From NCBI RefSeq assembly GCF_027744825.2, contig NC_071343.1, forward strand, positions 10,618,366 to 10,682,365: 64,000 nt of DNA. Reading direction: 5' to 3'. Numbering within the stretch: position 1 is the stretch's first letter; every line of letters starts with the position of its first letter. Both the position numbers and the translations under genes were made by a program. Source of the stretch: Synchiropus splendidus (lineage: Eukaryota > Chordata > Actinopteri > Syngnathiformes > Callionymidae). The notes beneath the pieces are model-generated. The model did not search any database. It was not told the DNA's origin and saw nothing but the letters and a program-made list of their open reading frames with translations. Positions 1 through 47,670 of the stretch are shown one piece after another.

Positions 1-33995
<33,995 letters not shown>

Positions 33996-33999
<4 letters not shown>

Positions 34000-34018
34000 G
34001 TCTATAAGGCAGACATGA
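33996..34018 (-). promoter_or_regulatory. col5a2: 5-prime stem-loop around the col5a2 start codon
   Basis: On the mRNA strand the perfect arms TCATGTCT and AGACATGA (8 bp) flank the 7-nt loop GCCTTAT. The upstream ATG sits in the first arm and the initiator ATG in the second. The collagen 5-prime stem-loop of COL1A1, COL1A2 and COL3A1 mRNAs, bound by LARP6, has the same CATGTCT...AGACATG core in the same place. Function here is inferred. Confidence 0.75.
34002..34016 (-). promoter_or_regulatory. Upstream ORF of five codons in the col5a2 leader
   Basis: ATG TCT GCC TTA TAG, ending 2 nt before the main ATG and lying inside the stem-loop. From memory, the COL1A1 leader has a uORF of the same length starting AUG UCU and ending UAG. 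Probably lowers initiation at the main start. Confidence 0.65.
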
Positions 34019-34145
34019 GCCGTCCGTGTGAGAAAAGGGGAAAAAGGGATGAAAAGAAAAGGAAAAAAAAAGCTCTCGGGTTATCACTGCAACACCATGA
34101 GCGCGCCTCTCCTTGTAAGCAGCAAGCAGACCCAGCCCAGACTGC
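34019..34145 (-). promoter_or_regulatory. Probable col5a2 5-prime leader and proximal promoter
   Basis: Just upstream of the stem-loop the mRNA strand carries a long pyrimidine tract (about 34031-34072, CT-rich). I see no convincing TATA box, so the transcription start cannot be placed. That the first exon extends into this stretch is inferred from the stem-loop position. Confidence 0.35.
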
Positions 34146-35439
34146 GTGAGTGCTTTTTTTTTTCCTGTAGTTACAGCTTTAAATGAGAAGAATGCTGGCC
34201 AGCCTAATTTTCCTCCCCCTTTTGTCAGCCCTCTCCCATCCTCTCACAGGCGTCTGTGGCTGTGGGAGAACTACACCCATGTTCCCGACTGCTCTTCCTC
34301 ACGCTGCAACCCTTTTCATGTAAACTTCATCAGAAACTATCAGATAAGCTGAAAAAGATTTGACAAACGTCGCCTTCAGAAGAGGAGGGTCGTAAAGTTT
34401 TACCAGCGTCTCTGCGGCTCCAAGCAAGATGCGCAGTGAAGCTAAGAATCCCCATCTTTTTTGGGGTTTTACAGCACAATTAAAAAGTAAGAATAGACTT
34501 TATTCTTTGTTCTGAACTGGAGATCTGCTGCTCGCTGTTCTCTTGTTGAAGGTGCAAAAAGAGAGAGGCTCGTGAGGGGCACGGTGGGTGGCCGACCCTG
34601 TTGGTGGCCATGATGGAGAAGCCAGAGTGTAAATTTAGACAGATATTTGGGGTCAACACCCCTTGACTTATATTGGGGGACGTAGAATCTGCCACCAATG
34701 GACGTTCAACAAGTCCTAGACTCAAGAAGCCCCAATGTTTTGAACATTGATCGTGGTGAAATAAGATCTGTGAAAGCAAACCCATCACCTTACTTAAAAG
34801 CCCTTTGCAACTCACGTTTGGTCAAGTTAGGATTAAACCTAAGGGAAAAAAAGAACTTCACCACAATTCAAACTGGCAACTTCCTGCTTCTAAAGCCATT
34901 TTTTATTTCACTCAGTAGCCCAACTAGCCGCTTATAGCTAACACCACGAGGAGAATAAAAAAATTGAGTTGCCAGTGTCAGTACTGAGCTGCAGCACCAC
35001 ATCTTTACAACATTTCAGTGCCATAGTTAAAGTGGGTGGTGCGACAATTGGGTGGAGCTACAAGGATAGAAGGAAAAAATATGGCTTCTTCTTCAGTTCA
35101 CAACATGCAGAATAACAACATGAGATTATTGTATCATAGCTTCATTATTGTGGCATGACAAACGGGGCTGCCAACTCTCACGCAAACCCAAATGACACTT
35201 GCCTCACGCCATATTTCAGCACAGCGCTGCATTGTGTTTCCACTCGCCTCAGTCCTCCTACTTACTCTTAAGTTGGCCCTGACAAAAAAAAGCTTCTACC
35301 CATCCATGTGATGGTTCTCTTCTGCGTCACCTGCGTAGCTCCGCCCACCTGTGGCTAGCAATTGGCTAATAAGGCTTGATGACTGTGTCAACATTTTCGG
35401 AGCCCACATGATGCTGTTCTCTGCACAAAAATAGTTGAG
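34146..35439. other. Upstream flank of col5a2
   Basis: No gene recognised; may hold distal promoter elements. Confidence 0.6.
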
Positions 35440-35543
35440 TTTGAACCACTATTTCAATGAAACCGCGCATCATTTTTAAACAGACAGCGTCCCCTTTTGA
35501 GCCCTGAAAATAACTGTTTCATGAAGCCTGATCAGCCCATCAC
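35440..35543. mobile_element. Family A element, copy 4 (right half)
   Basis: Ends CTGTTTCATGAAGCCTGATC then AGCCCATCAC; left half missing. Confidence 0.6.
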
Positions 35544-38500
35544 AAACTGAAAATGCGTTGATGTTGCGTAGGCAAACAAGTTGAAATGAGATGGAAATAT
35601 TGATCCAAAAGTTTAATTTTAAAGCACTAAATGGAATCAATACCTGAGGCCAACAAGTTTTGAATAAGTAGCTCACCAAAATAGGGCATGTGCTTGGAAA
35701 CTGGACAGGAAGGAGGCCGTAGCGTAAGCAAACATGAATGAAATTCTGCAGTGACACATTTGCCTGAAAACAAAAAGGATACCAATACATGCCGATACTG
35801 ACTCTCAAAACAGAGATGAGGTCATGGTAGAGTCGGTGTTGTGACTGTTGACTTCCCACCGTGGTCTTTTTCCTACAGCATGTCACCGCTTTGGGAACAC
35901 GTGGAATATTCACCTTCCTAATCGTTGCCAATGTTTCTTACTTAAGCTTTTCCAGTCCGAGAAATCCAACTCTGACAGGAAACAGCTGTGATCGTGTTCA
36001 CAAGGTGCTAAAAGCTCCAGGTAATTGGCTTTCCATCGCCCTGTACGTGTGTGTGTGTGTGTGTGTGTAAAGGGGTGGTGAGGTCAAGAGACGGAGCTAA
36101 TGAGAGAGACAGCTGTTTTCTCGCCCCCCTCTCTCCACACCCATCCCGACTCCTCCTTCCTGTATGGGAGCAGAAACACCAGTTGTTTCCTCCAGAGGAC
36201 ACTGAGGGATGAAGGAGGGAACAGCAAACACTTTCAGTTGTCGCCAAACGCTTTGTCAATACGTACATTAGTGTTGTTTGCGAGAGAGGGGTGATGACAA
36301 TCAGAGCAAATAATGGCCGACTTAACAGGAAACTTTATACAAACATCAAATCCAACCCACTGTTCCCATTGTTATACATCACTCTGCTTTAAATCATTAA
36401 AGGCAACTGATATTCTTTTTCTTGAGGGGGCCAAAAAGGGATTTTTTAAATGAGTGTCCAGACTTAATGATAAAAAAAACCCAAAACAATAAAATCTGGG
36501 GTCAATTTTTATGTCTGTGCTGCGCCCTGATAACCTCAGCGCAGATCACCACACTCATAAAAATTCTGTACCAGCACCGATCGAGAAGCTCGTCCTCCAA
36601 GCCAAAAATATTGGAGATGGTGGTTTTAATTCTTTTTTTAAACAGAAAAATCCCAGGAGAAACGTCATAATAATCTTTCAGATTGTTGGCCCTAACAATT
36701 ATCAGGACAAATTCACTCATCACATCCCAGAAATACGAATTCTGTAGGAGGAAAATCTTATAAGAGTTATTGTAAAATCGGGACAAAAACATCCTGATAG
36801 TCATTGTGTGGCCCCCTTTAGATTCCCTTGTGTCCCGTCCGTTGCAGCAATACACTATTGGCTAGATATTGCACCAGTCACACTGTTATATTTACACTTC
36901 AATGGCTGGGAGTTATTGAGCTACTTTTAAAACGACCATGCTATGGTGCTTTGTCTTTGGAAGCGTTTCAGTCTTCATTCTTATGACAAGAGAATCGCAA
37001 GTCTGAGGTTGGATGGTTAGAGATGAAGCATTTCTGTGTTTTACTGTCAGTATGGATGATCATTTCCACGTTTGAAAAACTCCCAGAAGCAACTAAACCA
37101 CCAAAATTTGTCACAGCGTAAGGGGAATGGGCTGGAATAGGGCCTGGGGTTGTCACAGCTAGTCCCCTGTGGGATGGACGAAATGACAACATTGTGAATT
37201 TGTGTGAATACATTCATTTGTCATGCAGTTTAACGGTAGGTTTTTCTCACGAATCCATGTACAGTATATCACATTCAGCTGTGTGTACAACATCGTATGC
37301 TCAATGCTGCACAATGACCTTGATAGCAACATGTGAAATATATACAGTATGAAGTATAAAGTAGCTCCCCAAAAGGCATTGTCCACAGAGTAGTAACTTG
37401 ACCACACGGATCCGACTGGTGCCATGATGAATAAATGGCTCAGGAAAGTTGTAGTGACGCAATTAAATCTTGTTTTCCAGAGCATACCATCTCAAATACT
37501 TCATAGTTCAACCAAGTCCAGCATTTTCACATTTTTCTTGCTGTTGAAAATGAACAAGTACAAAGACATAGCTCCTAGATGTGTAGGAACTCAATTACCA
37601 AAGGTTTGGCAAAGCTCGAATAGGCTCAAGAAGGTGATGATCCATGAGATCTACACACACTACCTTGGCAAAAAAAATCTTTAAATTTCCAGAAGTGTGT
37701 ATATTAGCATACTGAAAATGCATATGAGCAGTCAAGATATGCCCAACTGCCAGGTCAAGATAGAATGTCACTGTTTTGCTCTGCTATGATTGGACCAGAT
37801 CTGGGTTTGCGTGAATTTCTGCTGCGACATAAAACTAAACAGACATGTCATCTCTGCTGGAACTAGTGTGGTGATCGAGCATGAAGTGCTCAGTCTCATA
37901 TGCAACACTGGCTTTGTGCCTGAGCTCAATGTACGAATCTACTTCATTTTATTATTTAAAACGTGGGCGTTTTCTTTAATTCATTGTTAGGTCTCCACTG
38001 TGACGGTGGTGCAGCAACACGCCACTCATTCTGGACCTCTTTACTTGAACTAGTTGATCATGACTTGCTATGTACAGAGTCTGATACAGTGGTTTCAGGA
38101 CGTCTTCGCACTGCCTGCCTGCACCATGTTCCATTTCCATTGGCAGTTCAATGGCAGTTCTTACCAAAGGACTTAAGCGCTCACAGCGTGGAGTTTATAT
38201 GGCTGGATAATGTGGTTCACTCAAGCTGTGCACCGCTGCAGTTGGGCTAAACCAAGTGACTTGTGTACATCTGTCATGACCTCCAAGTCAAAGATTCAGT
38301 ACTGCGTCTCATCGAGGTGTCCCTCAATAAAATGTGTAACTCCAAAGATTAATCTAATAGTCATTTTATCAGCCATAATACACACCTCAAAATGTTCCCC
38401 AGAATGAGTCAGGCAATAGGTACAAGAGAAAGACCTGTAATGAGATACTCGGGTGAAAACAGCAGAAGACTCTCAAAGCTCTGATGACCCTATCAAGAGA

Positions 38501-39306
38501 TCTGCAATGTTTAGCACATCTCTGCCAGTTGAAGCTCCTTTTATAGTTGCACATCCCTCACTTTTATCGTAAGGAAGAGGATTGTCAAATATCACACGAG
38601 CCAGGATAAATTGACTTTAGATTCTCTGGCTGCACAACGATGAATCCGGAGGGCATCAGGTTTATACGCTTCTGAAGCCATATACGGGTATTTGACGCCA
38701 AGTTTAGTCATTCAAAACAAAACCTCGTCGGATCACAACAAGGAAACAGGTCTGTGGATTGAAGATTCCGTCTTTGAAACTAGAAATTTGTTTCCAAGGT
38801 GATGATTTGTTTCCAAGAGCGGTTAGATTTACGGCTTTGAAAAAAATGTTGTTCCTTGTTCTTGTTCTCTGGATTTTCAAAGATTACCATTAATCCATGA
38901 GACAGACTTGCTCCAAACGTTCCTCCGCTTGCTTGTAAACCAAGTTACTGGCATGAAGAGGAAGAAAGCTACAACACATGGGACGCACATGGCCAGGATT
39001 TCTGAAGGCAGATGTCCATTTCGACGAGAAAGTGAAATGTGATACGCAGGTAGAAGCTACTTGGTTTTTGTTTGACAAATTCTTCGGTCAAGTACGAAAT
39101 TCTTAGGTCAAGTACGAAATAAATGATGTAATTCATTATCCATTTTATCTGTTTAAACCTACTAATATGCTTTTTTCCCCTGAGGATGGCTGGTGTTAAC
39201 TCAGATTTTCAGACATAAATGTTCTGACTTTAAGATCATGGAATTTTATTGATCCCTCTTTCTTCTTTGAACTCCAAGGTCACAGGACCAATTGAGCGTC
39301 TGCCAC
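35544..39306. other. Gene-free flank
   Basis: Includes a (GT)n run at 36047-36069. Short unrelated open frames only; nothing recognised. Confidence 0.6.
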
Positions 39307-39495
39307 CCATCATGAGGCTGATGAGGCTTCATGAAACAGTGTCCTCATTTTCAGGGCTCCCTATTGTCATTTAAGAATGATGTGACGCTTCATTGAAACG
39401 ATGGATAGAATACAAAGACTTTAGTGCAGAGAGTGCCGTCTAGTAGGCTCGAAAAAGTAGGACACTGTTTCATGAAGCTTCATGAGAATATCACT
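39307..39495. mobile_element. Family A element, copy 5
   Basis: ATGAGGCTTCATGAAACAGT at one end and ACTGTTTCATGAAGCTTCAT at the other; about 189 bp. Confidence 0.7.
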
Positions 39496-42400
39496 AGCCA
39501 CCACAGCAAGCTCATTTACAGCTCAATTCATTCCCTCACTCACAAACAAGACGAACCTCTGTGTCATCTTATTTGTCGAAAGAATTTTATTTGTTCAGTA
39601 ACAAAATGAACAAAATTGAAGAATCGTTGAACAGAAAAAGAACATGACTTGTTAAACTTGTTGTGTAAATACAGTATAATATGAACGTATATGATGTCGT
39701 ACAAAGAAGGGTCTCAATGAAACTCAGGGGGAGTATAACAAATGTGAGTACAATTTGAAATTCTATCAATTTAAATGATATAAAACAGTTGTAGTATTCA
39801 TTTAAATTCAAAAGCACAAAAACAGAAATACATGACAGTCAGTGATGATGTGGAGAGATGCACTGTAGGAAGGTATCCATACATGATCCTCAAACCATCC
39901 TGAATTGAAATTGTGGTTAAAAGTAAAATTTCACCATCTTAACACGTCTCAGCGAAAAGCACTTGAGGCTCAAAAACTCCTTACACGTTCTCCATCCAGG
40001 CCAATAATGGACTTCCGACACTGGAAAAATTCTTCTCCTTGTACTTCCACAGTGCTCCGCTGCCAAGGCTGAACACGCAGTCTTGGCTGCATCTGCTTTA
40101 GTCATCTTGTCCTCAGAACCCCCACGGACAGAGAGGAGGAGGGGAGCAGATGAAAACTTTTGGAGGCCGGTTAAACAGCGGCACAAAGACAACATGACTC
40201 GAGAATAAAATCTTGACATAATGTGAGGTGATTTAAAGGTGTGGTAGCGTAACCAAGACAAACAAACAAAGATGGGGAAAAGATTTGGGGATGCTTGAGA
40301 TGAACAAGTATTAAAGTCTCTAAAGCCATAAAGAAATTATGTCGGAGCCTGTTGTTACCGCAGTGGCTTTCTGTCATCTAATATAATTTTTCACTTTTGT
40401 GTCCGTAAAAACGTCAGTTGGGAAACGGATGAAGTGTGTTGAAGGGAGTTTGTCTGTACCATTGTAAGGAGATGCGAGTTTCCCATCAACTCTGATTCCT
40501 TGCTTTTGAGTCCTACAGGTTTAGGCTGCCTTTACAGGAAGCGATTCCGACTCCTAGAATGGCCGCGACTTGAAGTGACTTGTAGTAGTTCTGCTGCTGA
40601 CAAAACACTTGGACGTTACAATGAATACATTGCTAAAGAACGGGGAAACAATAATAACAACAACAACAACAACAACAATAATAATACATATATAATAATG
40701 TTCATTACTATTCCATTTTAAAATAAAGTAAATAAAGTAGAGGAATTGACTGTAGTAAAAATACTTTGAACCATGGACCACATCTTGTGATCGTCATTCT
40801 TACTTTTGAAAAAATGTGGTTTTAGTTTTCCGATTCCAACATTAAAAAGATTAGAATTGAATCCAAAAATATGAAGATGGTTGGGGATTAAGAGGGATCA
40901 ACCGGTAATCTGACACTAACTGGCTGCTTTGATCCAGTAATCCTAAACTCAAATTGGACAGCATGACCGTGTTATTCTTAACATGAGGCACATTTCCGTT
41001 CTTTGCTGTGGCATGAGTGTAGCAAGCCTCCCTCAGGTGGGGCCCCCCTCCTTCACGTAGCTGCCCGCATCCGTGCACTTCATGCTTAGGCTCGACCTCT
41101 GCTGCACCAAAGAGAAATAGATCGTTTCCTCAGCTTTCCTGGTGAACTTTGGAGCGCATGCCGCAGAGAATCCTAAAGAAAACAAACTGCGGGGAGGAAG
41201 GCTGTTATATCACTGAATTTCTCTTAAGGCTTTAGCATTTCCTTCGAACTGAAATGATGCAGGGCAAGTCCTAACCTTCTGGGAAAATTAGTTTTAAGAT
41301 TAAAATCCAATACGCCTTGGTTCTCCTTCTTGGATTGTTGGAATTATAGACCAAAGTATGCCAGAAGAATTGAGCACAGGGTTGTTCTAACTGACCTCCA
41401 AAAGCGTTTATCACATTGGCCAAGAGCAGAGACTGGATTGTTCACAGTGAAAATACCTTTTTCAGAAAGAATGTCAACAGAACATGTCCTGACAAACTAA
41501 GACATTTCCAATAATCGACCAACAAATGAAGAAAGAAAAGCAATAAAGCAGTAGTCATCAGTCACAGCTTGTCCACGTGGACAGTGGAGAGAGAAAGAGA
41601 GAGAGCAGGAGAGGGGTTTCCTCCACTATGTGGGTGGAATGAAAATTGAACAGCAAGACAAAGGTCTTCAATACAATCTCCAATGTCGTATGAAGCACAG
41701 CACAAAGCAAGGATTTCGGTCTGTTTGACAATTCTATCCACAACAAAATCTATATCTCACACAGGGCAGAATTTACCTAAGGACTTATGTCGGGACTGAA
41801 TTCATGTGCCCAACATTGTCATGATGTCATCATTTAAGTGAAAAGTCAAATGCTCCCAAGGTCCATTCCAGTTGCCTCATCATTGAAGCAACTCAGAACT
41901 CCACTTTTATAGATGTAGAAGGACCCTGTACTCACGTAATCCCATTGAGGAGGAGCTTTGATGCCAGGGGCATCGCACCCTATACAGAGAGTTGCCTGTC
42001 CACTGCCCTTCTACAAATAGGAACCTTGGGAATGGACTGGTGGGCAAACTCGGGACAGAAACAGCCTCCCGACCTTTCATGGGGTCATCTCGGGCGATGG
42101 TATTGCAACGAAAAACGATTCTACACTGGCTCCTCAGGTGATGACAATCGAGTTTCCTCAAGGGGCTCTGTAATCCTGTAATAATGTCCTGTTCCCGCCA
42201 TGTTCAACTAGGAAAGCTTGCCAGGCCTTTACGATACACTGGATATTATTATAGCCGGCAGGATGCCTGGGTTTCCCTTGGGAGGACTCCCCGAGGAAAG
42301 GCTGGGCCTTGACTGATACCCCTGTGACCAGACATTGACTGCCCTCAATCTGGTTGAAACTTGATATAGAAATGATCATCTATATGTATGAATGACAAAA

Positions 42401-43179
42401 AGTTTGAATGACGCACGTCCAGAGTGTGAGGGCAGTCTGGATTTTCTGGACTGCCTCAGTATAAGGCTGTTGGTAGTTTGTCTGGGGAGTTCTGTCACAA
42501 GTAAGAGGTCATGTTTTGCTTTCTTGCCTCTTACTTCAGTCACTCAAATCATTCTGGCTCTCTGGCATCTCAGCTGGTTGCTGGCTTGAAAAGAAGCTTT
42601 CGTGGCAGCACAATCCGCTTCCTCACTATCCAGACCAAACCGGAGAAGCAGAGTGACCAGAGCAAATATGCGGTAAACGGTTTTTCAGCATGGTTGATGT
42701 CCGACCGCTCTTGGTTTCTACATGGCTGCGGGGAAATGATTTGCACCTTGTGGAAAATGTGAGGAGAAGTGAGGCCACAGAGCATGAGTCATTGGCCAGA
42801 TATCTTTGAGGGGGATGGGAATCCCATCGTCGACTTCTGGACGCAGACGTTTGTTTACTCTCCAGACAGAATAGTTGGGAGGCGAGAGTGAGGGGGAAAA
42901 GGATGGGCTGAAATCTTAAGAGAAACAATCAAGCACAATTTTTTCTCTTGCTCATGAGTGGATACTGTTTTTAGTCTTCACTGTTCTGGAGCCAACTGTG
43001 ATCTACGAGATGGTTCTGATTATTGCAGAAGAGTGAAGTAATGAAACAAGCATGTAACAAGCAGCAGACCAAGACCAGTGGGATAGTAATTGTTAATCTT
43101 TGAACTGTACTCAAATTGTTCTGTTTGATTTGACTAAAGATCATAAAGTCCTTAATCATGTGCTCATACTTCTGATATA
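39496..43179. other. Gene-free flank
   Basis: Has an (ACA)n/(AAT)n run at 40648-40685 and (GA)n near 41587-41604. No gene recognised. Confidence 0.6.
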
Positions 43180-43796
43180 CAGTGGTACCTCGGTTCCGTT
43201 CCAGAAGGCCATTTGAGAAGCGAATTGTTCGAAATCTGAATCGATTTTTCCCATTACAATGAATGGAAAAAGAACTAATGCGTTCCAAGCCTTAAAATAG
43301 TCTTTTGTAGGAGTGAATGTAGAGTGTCTGCTGCAGGTGCACTGTTCCTCTATGTGTGTGGCCGCTGCATGTGGGAGGGGTTGCCGAGTGAGTGACGTCT
43401 CTCCAGAAGTGAAGAGGTGCCCGGTGCGTGTCCAGCTCTGAATGTGCGCTTCTGTGCAGTTTGGCTGTGACAAAGTCATAAACCAAGTCACGCTCTGTCC
43501 CAGACTCGCCTCATCCCTGTCCCAGCTCCAGCCCACAACAGGACATCAAACCCTGGAGTGAGCGCTCCAGCCTCGGAGGTGTGGAGAGCGAGCACCTCCC
43601 CTGTGACACTCTACCACGGTCCAGTGCGGAGACAGGAAAGGTTTTACACCTCAATATGAAGAAAAAACAGCCAGTAAATGTAGCGGGGGCGTTCAAGTTC
43701 TGGATTTTCGTTCGAAATCCGAAGCAAAAAGAAGAATTTTTGTTCGAACTACGATTAGTTCAAAGTCCGGGACATTTGAAAACCAAGGTACCACTG
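43180..43796 (+). mobile_element. Family B TA-flanked MITE, copy 2
   Basis: 617 bp from CAGTGGTACCTCGGTTCCG to CCAAGGTACCACTG, with TA on both sides. Very similar to copies 1 and 3, suggesting recent movement. Confidence 0.85.
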
Positions 43797-45876
43797 TAGT
43801 TGTGATCAAAGTAGTGACAGTATCTGGTTACAATTGACTGAAGCATTGTTACAATGGACTGCTTCCAGCCTCCAAACGCAGGTGTCATTCATAAAGTTCC
43901 TTCAAAATCGCTTAGATCTGGTTGGTTGCATTGCAAGTGCAACGTGTTTGGAACCCTCGCCTTGGCCTAAAAACTGTTTTCTCACTTCAATAACCACAGA
44001 TGCGCTTTAGTTCTTTTAAATATTGTAACAGCAAAAAAACACAAACATGGACAACATGACTTTGCGTTTCACGCTCTGTATGCTTTTATTCACTATCTGA
44101 CAAAAATAACCAAAAAACAATGACCATTTGCAATTAATGTTAGCTTGCAAGCTATCAATACAAAGCAAAACAGAGTGACACCAAGGCCCCTCTGGCTTAT
44201 GCAATACATTAGCTTTAGCCGCCAACACGAGCCACACATTAAGGAAGGGTTACTTGACTCACTCCCTTCTTAGCTTAGACCCACTCTCATTTACGCTCAT
44301 TGATTCCTTACGTGCAAAGAACAAACATGGAAAGTGTGAATTCGCCCAAAGCACCAAACCCCCGGATCATGTCCATAGCTTTGGCCAAGCATATTCATAT
44401 TGCCTCATTGAGTTTGTCAAGTTTGTTGCGGATTGGACATTCGGCCTCAACTATGAGAAATAAACAGACGGATCATGGATCAATTGTCACTTTGAATCTT
44501 TGCAATGGGGCATTGAAAGTAAAACATAAGTGCCAAAATGTATTGAATTACAGGAGGCAGCAAGAATATGACACGCCTCCAGTTCAAACACAATTCAAAA
44601 TCAACTATCATGTTGCATGTTGTTAATGCACCAAAATGAACAGGAGCGTCCTCTTAAGCCAACACTGTCGCCACAACAGGCCGGTAAGTAGCACACAAAA
44701 CCACTGAAGCACCTGTCCTCCATTTAAGCACAAACACTACATTAGTTTCACATTATTTGTTTGATCAAGGCACTAGTTTTTGGAGTTTTACTGAAGAATT
44801 TTGAGCTTCTATGGAAGCTCTTTCATGTGTAATTCCAGTTGAAGAGTCTGGTAACTCGCTCAGATGTTGATGTACTTAAACGTTACTGCAGATTAACCCA
44901 AATGGGTAATAAACAGCATCAAGTCTTCGAGCTAAGTGAGGATCATACCTTCACACAGGACTGAACTTGACTGCTGAGCGCTGCCGGTCTTACCGCAGCT
45001 TAAAGCACTTTGCATGGCCTCAGGTCTTTGCTGTGTGGAAACTGGCTGACAGACATGTGAGCTGTAGGTCCAATATTTCTGATAAAGAGGACTCTGGAGG
45101 AGCAAAGTCACGGGATGGTACTTGTATTGTAAAGGACTCTGCACCGTTCTACAAGGATCGAGCTTCTCTTCAGATCCGTCTTTGAGACTGATGGGTTCAT
45201 TTCCTTAAGTCTCTCAGTTATAGCTAACAGAAAACACACTGAATTAGTGGAAAGGAAAGACGGGGTAGCACGTGACCGGACATGTGACTCACTGGAGAGT
45301 TTTAACCGACCAATTTTCCAACCGAATTTGACATGTTTGTGCTGAACACTTTAATAATGCATTTCATGAAGGACACCTAGTTGAGAACCATCATCTGAAT
45401 CAGGACCTGATCTTTGTTTCTGATCATCCTAAAACATATGAAAGAACAATGTGTCCTTTGCTCAGAATCCAGGGTTCAAATTAGAGGGGTTTTGATGTAA
45501 TGGCAAAAGCAGGACTCGTCCAAACCATCACGACCACAAGTTGGGGAGCCATTCTGCAAACGGAGGCAGAAAAAGTCTATAGCGTTGGTAATATGAGCGT
45601 CTCATCTCACAGGCGCTGTGAGGCTGGGGTCAGAACAAACCCCAGAGTGCCTGGGAATGTCAGTGTGAGTTTGCCTCTGTAATAACACGACACTATCACT
45701 CCTGCATTCTCCTGCCATTCAGATCTATCAACCAATATATACAGTACCGTAGTAGAGATACAGGATGTCAGGGTGACTCTTTGTAGTTTGAAAAGCATTC
45801 AGAGTGAAAACCTCTGCCGATAAACAATTCAAAACTTGAAAAGTGTGTATACCTTGTGTACCGAACGCCTCAATTT

Positions 45877-45879
<3 letters not shown>
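43797..45879. other. Gene-free flank
   Basis: Short open frames only; nothing recognised. Confidence 0.6.

Positions 45880-45953
<74 letters not shown>
45880..45953. repeat. (AT)n microsatellite
   Basis: About 74 bp of pure AT followed by a decayed TATAACT run. Confidence 0.95.
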
Positions 45954-45954
<1 letters not shown>

Positions 45955-47228
45955 CTCTATATAACTACTATATATAACTATATATAACTCACTCCCAAAA
46001 CTAACTTAAAATTTAGTTCAAATATGTCCAGAACTTTTCAAGTAATATAATAATATATATCATGTTGTGACAAAGTTTTGGCGCCAGAATGGTGTCAATG
46101 TACCCGTCTCACAATTGTTCAGTTTGCTTGCTGCATGTAGTTCTATTGCCCATTGCTGCACCTTTTAAAAGGTCCCTGCATGGAACCCTGGTGTCAGAGG
46201 CAGATACTTACTATTGAAAAAAACGACATGTTAAAGGAAAAAGAGAGCTGGGGAAAGGTTTTCAAGAGTAATGGGAGGGTTTTTAATGACCCGATATATA
46301 TAGAAATAATGCATTTTAATGGTTTCTATTTTGAAGATTTGTAGCATCCTGTGGATTCAAACTCTGGCAATACTTGAAAAGTTGCAGTACATGCAATGAC
46401 GTTCACCTAAGAGCCCTCCAGGGCAGAAACCTAGACATGATTCCCTGACTTCATCCTTGGTTCTTCATCCTTGGTTTATGTCCTTATGAGAACCAACCAA
46501 AATGAAGCAGTTCTTGACAAACTAGAAGAAAGTTCAGCCACTCACTACAGACAAAATTTCTTGTGGCAAATCAAACGTGTTGCAGTACAAAAAGGACATG
46601 AGTCACTAACTTCCTCTACTGTTTGATACACACCTCTACTCATAGTTCAACGTTTTAAAATGTACAGATCACAGACATCAATAAGGCCGCGCCAAATTAA
46701 ACCTCACATACAGTATTTTTATACATTACAATACATTGGCATTTGTTGCTTTTTACTGTGCATTACTTGAGAGACTGAGAACACAATATCAATTCTGGAC
46801 TGGACACTAGATTTTTTGTTATGACCAGTCGAGACCACAGGTAATATACCAAACATTTGTCACTTATGGCACCTGTCAATACAAGCGCTCCCATTTGGCG
46901 TCAGTGTCAAGCTCGCTCAAATTTCAACATTAAAAATAGGAAATGAGTAGTCGACTGTGTGTGTTTGTGTGGAGTTATCTTGGATGTGATCGTACCTGGT
47001 TTCGACTCAGCCTTTGTGTAGTCGAGCACTGCTGTTTTCATACCAGGGTTAGCGGTTAGTCTGGCAGTGTGTTGTCTTTGGAGGGGGTTTATCCGTCCAA
47101 GAAACGTATTGGTTTTATTCTTTAAAATCCAGCAAGGAATGAGGCAACAATTTTCCATTCACTTGTAACTTCCTTCACAAAAGCTTAGCGTTCAGTCGGC
47201 AGAGATAATTGCTGGGTATAACAAATTC

Positions 47229-47321
47229 ACGTTCTCTGGTGATGTCACGGTTTTATTGGTCAGGCAGCCACTTCTTTCCACAGCCGAAGGGGTAGGGGTG
47301 AGGGTGAGGGGGGGGTATATA
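47229..47321 (+). promoter_or_regulatory. Candidate core promoter: inverted CCAAT, G-rich/CACCC-like block, TATA
   Basis: Reads TGATGTCACGG, ATTGGTC (CCAAT on the other strand, 47254), a G-run block at 47288-47314 with four G tracts, then TATATA at 47316-47321. An ATG follows at 47349. Spacing is promoter-like, but a TATA look-alike in AT-rich DNA is easy to find, so this is inference. Confidence 0.3.
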
Positions 47322-47348
47322 GCCTTCCTTTTGCAGTCCCTCCTACAG

Positions 47349-47612
47349 ATGTGGAAACAGCCCTGTGTGTGGGTGTCTGGTGAGAGGGGAGTCCAGTCCA
47401 GCCTGGAGTGGAATGTAGCAATTTATCACCCTGAGGTCCATGAGTCAAAAGGAAAGATGCATAAATCCCTCGAGGAACACGGCGACGTGATTGTGGAAAT
47501 CTTTAGGAAACAGTTTACAACCTGTCGCCGCAATGGGACCTTTGTCCGCCTCAACTGGGAGAAACTGGAAAAAGAGTTTATGACCCACTCTGACAAGTCA
47601 TTAAGAGCTTAA
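47349..47612 (+). CDS. Unrecognised coding-like segment, 87 codons
   Basis: ATG at 47349 (preceded by CTCCTACAG) to TAA at 47610. Begins MWKQPCVWVSGERGVQSSLE; the second half is charged and protein-like (SLEEHGDVIVEIFRKQF, GTFVRLNWEKLEKEFMTHS). I do not recognise the family. It could be an exon, a small gene or a decayed retrocopy. Confidence 0.3.
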   Translation: MWKQPCVWVSGERGVQSSLEWNVAIYHPEVHESKGKMHKSLEEHGDVIVEIFRKQFTTCRRNGTFVRLNWEKLEKEFMTHSDKSLRA

Positions 47613-47670
47613 ATTTATTTCAAACTGGCTACTAAAGTTCTCACCTCCACCTCCCTGGACTCCTTTGACA

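Noticed and set aside
40639..40690. Poly-Asn frame at 40500-40721
   Set aside because: Translation of an (AAC/AAT)n microsatellite.
44300..44626. 108-codon frame as a gene
   Set aside because: Low-complexity chance frame, overlapping another open frame, with no recognisable domain or splice context.
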